Shown piece after piece: positions 1 through 64,000 of a stretch of DNA of 64,000 nt; position 1 is the stretch's first letter; each line of letters starts with the position of its first letter. The DNA lies in assembly GCF_024679245.1 (NCBI RefSeq), contig NC_090172.1, positions 2,045,001 through 2,109,000 of the forward strand, read 5' to 3'. The notes beneath the pieces were generated by a model. That model was given only the letters and a program-made list of their open reading frames with translations. It was not told the DNA's origin and made no database searches. This DNA is from Pseudorasbora parva (lineage: Eukaryota; Chordata; Actinopteri; Cypriniformes; Gobionidae). The position numbers and the translations under genes were made by a program.

Positions 1-2300
1 ACTATGTACTTACATCAAAAAATAAGTACAATGTACTTACTGTGTTCAAATTGTATTGCAAAGCCCTTTAGCTGATATTGAGGTGAGATACGGGTAGAGT
101 TAGGGTCAGGTGTGGTGGTGTGGGTCAGTTTAAGGGTAGAGTTAGGGTCAGGTGTGGTGGTGTGGGTCAGTTTAAGGGTAGAGTTAGGGTCAGGTGTGGT
201 GGTGTGGGTCAGTTTAAGGGTAGAGTTAGGGTCAGGTGTGGTGGTGTGGATCAGTTTAAGGGTAGAGTTAGGGTCAGGTGTGGTGGTGTGGGTCAGTTTA
301 AGGGTAGAGTTAGGGTCAGGTGTGGTGGTGTGGGTCAGTTTAAGGGTAGAGTTAGGGTCAGGTGTGGTGGTGTGGGTCAGTTTAAGGGTAGAGTTAGGGT
401 CAGGTGTGGTGGTGTGGGTCAGTTTAAGGGTAGAGTTAGGGTCAGGTGTGGTGGTGTGGGTCAGTTTAAGGGTAGAGTTAGGGTCAGGTGTGGTGGTGTG
501 GGTCAGTTTAAGGGTAGAGTTAGAGACAGGTGTGGTGGTGTGGGTCAGTTTAAGGGTAGAGTTAGGGTCAGGTGTGGTGGTGTGGGTCAGTTTAAGGGTA
601 GAGTTAGAGACAGGTGTGGGTCAGTTTAAGGGTAGAGTTAGAGACAGGTGTGGTGGTGTGGGTCAGTTTAAGGGTAGAGTTAGGGTAAGGTGTGGTGGTG
701 TGGGTCAGTTTAAGGGTAGGGTTAGGGTCAGGTGTGGTGGTGTGGGTCAGTTTAAGGGTAGAGTTAGGGACAGGTGTGGTGGTGTGGGTCAGTTTAAGGG
801 TAGAGTTAGGGTCAGGTGTGGTGGTGTGGGTCAGTTTAAGGGTAGAGTTAGGGTCAGGTGTGGTGGTGTGGGTCAGTTTAAGGGTAGGGTTAGGGTCAGG
901 TGTGGTGGTGTGGGTCAGTTTAAGGGTAGAGTTAGGGACAGGTGTGGTGGTGTGGGTCAGTTTAAGGGTAGAGTTAGGGTCAGGTGTGGTGGTGTGGGTC
1001 AGTTTAAGGGTAGAGTTAGGGTCAGGTGTGGTGGTGTGGGTCAGTTTAAGGGTAGAGTTAGGGTCAGGTGTGGTGGTGTGGGTCAGTTTAAGGGTAGAGT
1101 TAGGGTCAGGTGTGGTGGTGTGGGTCAGTTTAAGGGTAGAGTTAGGGTCAGGTGTGGTGGTGTGTGTCAGTTTAAGGGTAGAGTTAGGGTCAGGTGTGGT
1201 GGTGTGGGTCAGTTTAAGGGTAGAGTTAGGAACAGGTATGGTGGTGTGGGTCAGTTTAAGGGTAGAGTTAGGGTCAGGTGTGGTGGTGTGGGTCAGTTTA
1301 AGGGTAGAGTTAGGGTCAGGTGTGGTGGTGTGTGTCAGTTTAAGGGTAGAGTTAGGGTCAGGTGTGGTGGTGAGGGTCAGTTTAAGGGTAGAGTTAGGAA
1401 CAGGTATGGTGGTGTGGGTCAGTTTAAGGGTAGAGTTAGGGACAGGTGTGGTGGTGTGGGTCAGTTTAAGGGTAGAGTTAGGGTCAGGTGTGGTGGTGTG
1501 GGTCAGTTTAAGGGTAGAGTTAGGGTCAGGTGTGGTGGTGTGGGTCAGTTTAAGGGTAGAGTTAGGGACAGGTGTGGTGGTATGGGTCAGTTTAAGGGTA
1601 GAGTTAGGGTCAGGTGTGGTGGTGTGGGTCAGTTTAAGGGTAGAGTTAGGGTCAGGTGTGGTGGTGTGGGTCAGTTTAAGGGTAGAGTTAGGGTCAGGTG
1701 TGGTGGTGAGGGTCAGTTTAAGGGTAGAGTTAGGGTCAGGTGTGGTGGTGTGGGTCAGTTTAAGGGTAGAGTTAGGGTCAGGTGTGGTGGTGTGGGTCAG
1801 TTTAAGGGTAGAGTTAGGGTCAGGTGTGGTGGTGTGGGTCAGTTTAAGGGTAGAGTTAGGGTAAGGTGTGGTGGTGTGGGTCAGTTTAAGGGTAGAGTTA
1901 GGGTCAGGTGTGGTGGTGTGGGTCAGTTTAAGGGTAGAGTTAGGGTCAGGTGTGGTGGTGTGGGTCAGTTTAAGGGTAGAGTTAGGGTCAGGTGTGGTGG
2001 TGTGGGTCAGTTTAAGGGTAGAGTTAGGGTCAGGTGTGGTGGTGTGGGTCAGTTTAAGGGTAGAGTTAGGGTCAGGTGTGGTGGTGTGGGTCAGTTTAAG
2101 GGTTAGGTGTAAGGGAAGTGCTAACTGTGTAATTACAAATGTAACTACAGAAATTAATTACAGACGTAATTACATGCAGGTATTTTTTAAATGTAAGTAC
2201 AATGTAAAAACATGTATGTACACAATAAGTGCATTGTATCAAATGATTAATTACAATATTAGTACATAGTAGTTAGCGCTACTTAATATAAAGTGGGTCC
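1..2300. mobile_element. TIR-type repeat element carrying a 42-bp minisatellite, copy A (left end outside window)
   Basis: Bases 1-90 nearly match the left flank of the second copy (61164-61255): both have the tract ACTATGTACTTACA, then AGTACAATGTACTTACTG, then TTAGCTGATATTGAGGTGAG. The array follows, then an AT-rich right flank (2106-2300) that ends CTTAATATAAAGTGGGTCC. The reverse complement of this right end resembles the left end of copy B (GGTCACACTTTATATTAG), so the repeat is probably a DNA element with degenerate terminal inverted repeats around a minisatellite. No transposase frame is visible. The 5' terminus lies before base 1. Confidence 0.7.
91..2105. repeat. 42-bp minisatellite array A
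   Basis: About 48 head-to-tail units of 42 bp contain TTAGGGTCAGGTGTGGTGG and GTCAGTTTAAGGGTAGAG. Common variants are GGGTCAGG, GGGACAGG, GAGACAGG and GGAACAGG. One shortened unit lies near 610-630. Because 42 is 14 codons, several plus-strand frames stay open for the whole array; these frames are artefacts. The strand is G-rich and includes TTAGGG words, but this is not a TTAGGG telomere array. Confidence 0.95.
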
Positions 2301-2581
2301 TTTTTTTGTCTTGTTTCTAGTCAAAATATCAAAAAATTCTTACATTGAGCTAAATAAAAATAATCTTGTTTTCTGTTTGAATTAAGATTATTCTGCTCAC
2401 CCCATTGGCAGATTATTTATCTTATTTTAAGCAAAAACTCTCTTCATTTTGAGTTATTTTTTCCCAAAACAAAACAATACTTTTTACTTGTCTAGTAAAT
2501 ACTTCTTAATGTAAGAATTTTTTGATATTTAGACTAGAAACAAGACAAAAATACTAAGTAAGAAATGCATTTTTTGCAGTG
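2301..2581. mobile_element. Palindromic CACTGCAAAA MITE, copy 1 (5' part lost to insertion)
   Basis: The segment ends GCATTTTTTGCAGTG and carries the family's internal motifs: CTTGTTTCTAGTC, CCCATTGGCAGATTATTTA and ACTAGAAACAAGACAAAAAT. It lacks the usual first 30 or so bases (CACTGCAAAAAATGC...) and begins exactly where the minisatellite element stops, so that element probably inserted into this MITE. At least 13 copies of the family occur in the window. The CACTG ends suggest hAT, but no target duplication was clear. Confidence 0.8.
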
Positions 2582-2802
2582 CTTTTTTTTTCAATTTTTA
2601 TGTTTTAGTATGTTTTAGCACTTTGGGCAACCTTGGTTGTATAAAACATTTGCTTTATAAATAAAGCAAATAAAGCATAAAGATATGAAGACACTATTTG
2701 TTCCAATTGTTCCATTAAAATTTTTCATTTAAAAATATTTTTCCTGACTATTATCTCATATGCCAGGGTTAATATCATGTGTGAATGAGTGATGAGACTT
2801 AC

Positions 2803-60147
<57,345 letters not shown>

Positions 60148-61132
60148 CTGAGAATAAAGAGAGAGAAAGAGAGTGAAGCAATATTTACACTTTCCTCACA
60201 GCGTATTGAGTAACATCATGAGAATTATGATTGATCATGTGGTTGGATTGAGTAAAAATGTAGCGAGTGAACACAAGTTTTCCTATCTACATTTCCCAGA
60301 ATCTTCAAGGTTTATTGCAGCCATCTGTATCCCAATACATAACGCCATTTGAGTCATTCCATGCCAAATCAACCACATTTCAGAAACTTCCCTAACTCAA
60401 ATTTTTGACTTTGTTCATACTTTTCTTTAGAAAGACAACCATATATAGTGATGAAAGTCCAAATATTAAATGTCACAGATGTATATTTACTGAGTAATCA
60501 CTGTTTTGTAGAGGGTAAAATTACCATTTTAATCTGACATCTGGAGCCAAATTACAGGGGTGTGAAAATGACTTTAGAAAGATGGCAGCATCAATATTTT
60601 ATTTTCACACAGAGATCGGCAGGTCTGTTAGTATCATCTTTGACTTTATCAATATGTGTAACTTTATATGCCAACGGTGACCATTCAAAAATGGCAAAAA
60701 GGCCAATCTTGTGTTTTTTGTCTCACGTTTGAATGCCTGTAATTCAGGAAGATTTAAAGATATCTCTGTATCCTTTTAGATTCTAATTCTTAACAAACTT
60801 TTCTTTCGGTTTCTCCATTTTAATGGCTCTCAATGGTTCAGTCACAGAGATAGGGGGATTTTAATTCGGCTCCATGAGTAAAATGGTGAAGTTCAGTGGT
60901 CGAAAACCAAATGTGGGTCCTTTTGCACACAGCTGATATTTTTTATATTTAAAGAGGAATATCTGAAGAACAAATAATGTGGAAACTAGAAATGTATCCT
61001 CAATCTCACAGGACATTCCTGTCTGAGTGCCATAAGTATTGTTTCCCCAAAGTTTGCATGCTTATAACTCAAAAAGTATTAAAGATATCTCTATTTGATT
61101 CTAGATTCTGGTTCTTAATAACAACCTTTTTC
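60148..61132. other. Intron, no features recognised
   Basis: AT-rich sequence upstream of w1. Some phrases recur loosely within it (AAAGATATCTCTATTTGATT / AAAGATATCTCTGTATCC, each followed by ATTCT.GTTCTTAA), hinting at an old internal duplication. Confidence 0.5.
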
Positions 61133-64000
61133 GGTCACACTTTATATTAGGTGGCCTTAAGTACTATGTACTTACAACAACAACAAAAAAAGTACAATGT
61201 ACTTACTGTGTTCAAATTGTATAGCAAAACACTTTAGCTGATATTGAGGTGAGATATGGGTAGAGTTAGGGTCAGGTGTGGTGGTGTGGGTCAGTTTAAG
61301 GGTAGAGTTAGGGACAGGTGTGGTGGTGTGGGTCAGTTTAAGGGTAGAGTTAGGGTCAGGTGTGGTGGTGTGGGTAAGTTTAAGGGTAGAGTTAGGGACA
61401 GGTGTGGTGGTGTGGGTCAGTTTAAGGGTAGAGTTAGGGTCAGGTGTGGTGGTGTGGGTCAGTTTAAGGGTAGAGTTAGAGACAGGTGTGGTGGTGTGGG
61501 TCAGTTTAAGGGTAGAGTTAGGGTCAGGTGTGGTGGTGTGGGTCAGTTTAAGGGTAGAGTTAGGGTCAGGTGTGGTGGTGTGGGTCAGTTTAAGGGTACA
61601 GTTAGGGTCAGGTGTGGTGGTGTGGGTCAGTTTAAGGGTAGAGTTAGAGACAGGTGTGGTGGTGTGGGTCAGTTTAAGGGTAGAGTTAGAGACAGGTGTG
61701 GTGGTGTGGGTCAGTTTAAGGGTAGAGTTAGGGTCAGGTGTGGTGGTGTGGGTCAGTTTAAGGGTAGAGTTAGGGTCAGGTGTGGTGGTGTGGGTCAGTT
61801 TAAGGGTACAGTTAGGGTCAGGTGTGGTGGTGAGGGTCAGTTTAAGGGTAGAGTTAGGGTCAGGTGTGGTGGTGTGGGTCAGTTTAAGGGTAGAGTTAGG
61901 GTCAGGTGTGGTGGTGTGGGTCAGTTTAAGGGTAGAGTTAGGGTCAGGTGTGGTGGTGTGGGTCAGTTTAAGGGTAGAGTTAGGGTCAGGTGTGGTGGTG
62001 TGGGTCAGTTTAAGGGTAGAGTTAGGGTCAGGTGTGGTGGTGTGGGTCAGTTTAAGGGTAGAGTTAGAGACAGGTGTGGTGGTGTGGGTCAGTTTAAGGG
62101 TAGAGTTAGGGACAGGTGTGGTGGTGTGGGTCAGTTTAAGGGTAGAGTTAGGGTCAGGTGTGGTGGTGTGGGTCAGTTTAAGGGTAGAGTTAGGGTCAGG
62201 TGTGGTGGTGTGGGTCAGTTTAAGGGTAGAGTCAGGGACAGGTGTGGTGGTGTGGGTCAGTTTAAGGGTAGAGTTAGGGTCAGGTGTGGTGGTGTGGGTC
62301 AGTTTAAGGGTACAGTTAGGGTCAGGTGTGGTGGTGTGGGTCAGTTTAAGGGTAGAGTTAGGGTCAGGTGTGGTGGTGTGGGTCAGTTTAAGGGTAGAGT
62401 TAGGGTCAGGTGTGGTGGTGTGGGTCAGTTTAAGGGTAGAGTTAGGGTCAGGTGTGGTGGTGTGGGTCAGTTTAAGGGTAGAGTTAGGGACAGGTGTGGT
62501 GGTGTGGGTCAGTTTAAGGGTAGAGTTAGGGTCAGGTGTGGTGTGGTGGTGTGGGTCAGTTTAAGGGTAGAGTTAGGGTCAGGTGTGGTGGTGTGCGTCA
62601 GTTTAAGGGTAGAGTTAGGGTCAGGTGTGGTGGTGTGGGTCAGTTTAAGGGTAGAGTTAGGGACAGGTGTGGTGTGGGTCAGTTTAAGGGTAGAGTTAGG
62701 CTCAGGTGTGGTGGTGTGGGTCAGTTTAAGGGTAGAGTTAGAGACAGGTGTGGTGGTGTGGGTCAGTTTAAGGGTAGAGTTAGGGTCAGGTGTGGTGGTG
62801 TGGGTCAGTTTAAGGGTAGAGTTAGGGTCAGGTGTGGTGGTGTGGGTCAGTTTAAGGGTAGAGTTAGGGTCAGGTGTGGTGGTGTGGGTCAGTTTAAGGG
62901 TAGAGTTAGGGTCAGGTGTGGTGGTGTGGGTCAGTTTAAGGGTAGAGTTAGGGTCAGGTGTGGTGGTGTGGGTCAGTTTAAGGGTAGAGTCAGGGACAGG
63001 TGTGGTGGTGTGGGTCAGTTTAAGGGTAGAGTTAGGGTCAGGTGTGGTGGTGTGGGTCAGTTTAAGGGTACAGTTAGGGTCAGGTGTGGTGGTGTGGGTC
63101 AGTTTAAGGGTAGAGTTAGGGTCAGGTGTGGTGGTGTGGGTCAGTTTAAGGGTAGAGTTAGGGTCAGGTGTGGTGGTGTGGGTCAGTTTAAGGGTAGAGT
63201 TAGGGTCAGGTGTGGTGGTGTGGGTCAGTTTAAGGGTAGAGTTAGGGACAGGTGTGGTGGTGTGGGTCAGTTTAAGGGTAGAGTTAGGGTCAGGTGTGGT
63301 GTGGTGGTGTGGGTCAGTTTAAGGGTAGAGTTAGGGTCAGGTGTGGTGGTGTGCGTCAGTTTAAGGGTAGAGTTAGGGTCAGGTGTGGTGGTGTGGGTCA
63401 GTTTAAGGGTAGAGTTAGGGACAGGTGTGGTGTGGGTCAGTTTAAGGGTAGAGTTAGGCTCAGGTGTGGTGGTGTGGGTCAGTTTAAGGGTAGAGTTAGG
63501 GTCAGGTGTGGTGGTGTGGGTCAGGTTAAGGGTAGAGTTAGGGTCAGGTGTGGTGGTGTGGGTCAGTTTAAGGGTAGAGTTAGGGTCAGGTGTGGTGGTG
63601 TGGGTCAGTTTAAGGGTAGAGTTAGGGTCAGGTGTGGTGGTGTGGGTCAGTTTAAGGGTAGAGTTAGGGTCAGGTGTGGTGGTGTGGGTCAGTTTAAGGG
63701 TAGAGTTAGGGACAGGTGTGGTGGTGTGGGTCAGTTTAAGGGTAGAGTTAGGGTCAGGTGTGGTGGTGTGGGTCAGTTTAAGGGTAGAGTTAGGGACAGG
63801 TGTGGTGGTGTGTGTCAGTTTAAGGGTAGAGTTAGGGACAGGTGTGGTGGTGTGGGTCAGTTTAAGGGTAGAGTTAGGGACAGGTGTGGTGGTGTGGGTC
63901 AGTTTAAGGGTAGAGTTAGGGACAGGTGTGGTGGTGTGGGTCAGTTTAAGGGTAGAGTTAGGGACAGGTGTGGTGGTGTGTGTCAGTTTAAGGGTAGAGT
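61133..64000. mobile_element. TIR-type repeat element with 42-bp minisatellite, copy B (right end outside window)
   Basis: It begins GGTCACACTTTATATTAGGT and continues ACTATGTACTTACAAC, AGTACAATGTACTTACTG and TTAGCTGATATTGAGGTGAG, as in copy A. The array starts at about 61258 and runs to the window edge. The orientation is the same as copy A. Confidence 0.75.
61258..64000. repeat. 42-bp minisatellite array B with a 758-bp internal duplication
   Basis: About 65 units of the same 42-bp repeat as array A. Rare variants occur twice at a constant spacing of 758 bases: GAGTCAGGGACAGG at 62229 and 62987, a +5 unit at 62531 and 63289, the GTGTGCGTCAG unit, and a -3 unit with TTAGGCTCAGG. Eighteen units plus 5 minus 3 give exactly 758, so a block was duplicated within the array. 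Confidence 0.95.

Noticed and set aside
91..2105. Interstitial telomere
   Set aside because: TTAGGG words occur once per 42-bp unit but there are no contiguous TTAGGG hexamers.
112..2106. Long plus-strand open frames of 664 and 390 codons
   Set aside because: They arise from a 42-bp (14-codon) tandem repeat; several frames are open at once and the peptide merely repeats the unit.
61256..63322. Open frames of 688 and 428 codons
   Set aside because: Same 42-bp minisatellite as at the left end; the frame even switches unit reading after an indel.

Overview
The window is vertebrate nuclear DNA, most probably from a cyprinid (carp, minnow or zebrafish group) fish. It holds 34 short exons with consensus splice sites, introns packed with dinucleotide microsatellites, and a repeat load typical of cypriniforms: TTAA-flanked Angel-like elements, a 5S rRNA-derived SINE (SINE3 type), an L2-type LINE, hAT, Harbinger-like and Tc1-like fragments. 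Species assignment is inference from repeat types and the encoded protein; there are no bacterial features, operons or CRISPR arrays.

One host gene runs through almost the whole window on the minus strand: a Piezo mechanosensitive cation channel, best matching PIEZO1. Thirty-four consecutive coding exons (called w1 to w34 here, in transcript order from position 60147 down to 2803) add up to 5200 coding bases, about 1730 residues. The missing roughly 480 N-terminal residues lie beyond the right edge. The rest of the extracellular cap, the inner pore helix and the C-terminus lie beyond the left edge. Splice phases agree at every junction, with one exception: w3 carries a +1 or +4 base lesion in an AAAC tandem duplicate (54346-54353). 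Two introns appear to use GC donors (after w4 and w12).

Layout by region. 1-2300: right part of a repeat element carrying a 42-bp minisatellite. 2301-9460: the last exons (w34 to w30), interleaved with a TIR element that carries a 60-bp minisatellite and with several nested MITEs. 9460-17640: w29 and w28 among dispersed repeats and a 1.2-kb element with 16-bp perfect TIRs. 17650-25085: w27 to w22, two copies of a 1.2-kb TTAA element, a tandem of about 128-bp units, and an intron that is almost wholly a 25-bp minisatellite. 25086-32341: a dense run of small exons (w21 to w13) bordered by CA/TG tracts, plus a Tc1 remnant and a tRNA-Pro pseudogene. 32967-39269: a third TTAA element (inverted), w12 to w10 and a 2.8-kb 32-bp minisatellite. 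39585-46142: w9 to w7 with a hAT MITE (exact 8-bp TSD), a nested Harbinger-like/TTAA pair, a solo LTR (exact 5-bp TSD) and CA-rich satellite. 46227-56982: w6 to w2 with an L2 LINE whose reverse transcriptase frame is open, a SINE3, more MITEs and a long CT tract at the w3 acceptor. 56983-64000: w1 and a second copy of the 42-bp minisatellite element, which runs off the right edge.

The strongest unusual signals are: two minisatellite classes housed inside transposon-like elements, an intron built almost entirely of a unit that repeats a branch-point-like CTGAC motif, several layers of nested insertion with target duplications still readable, and the single frameshift in an otherwise clean ion-channel gene.
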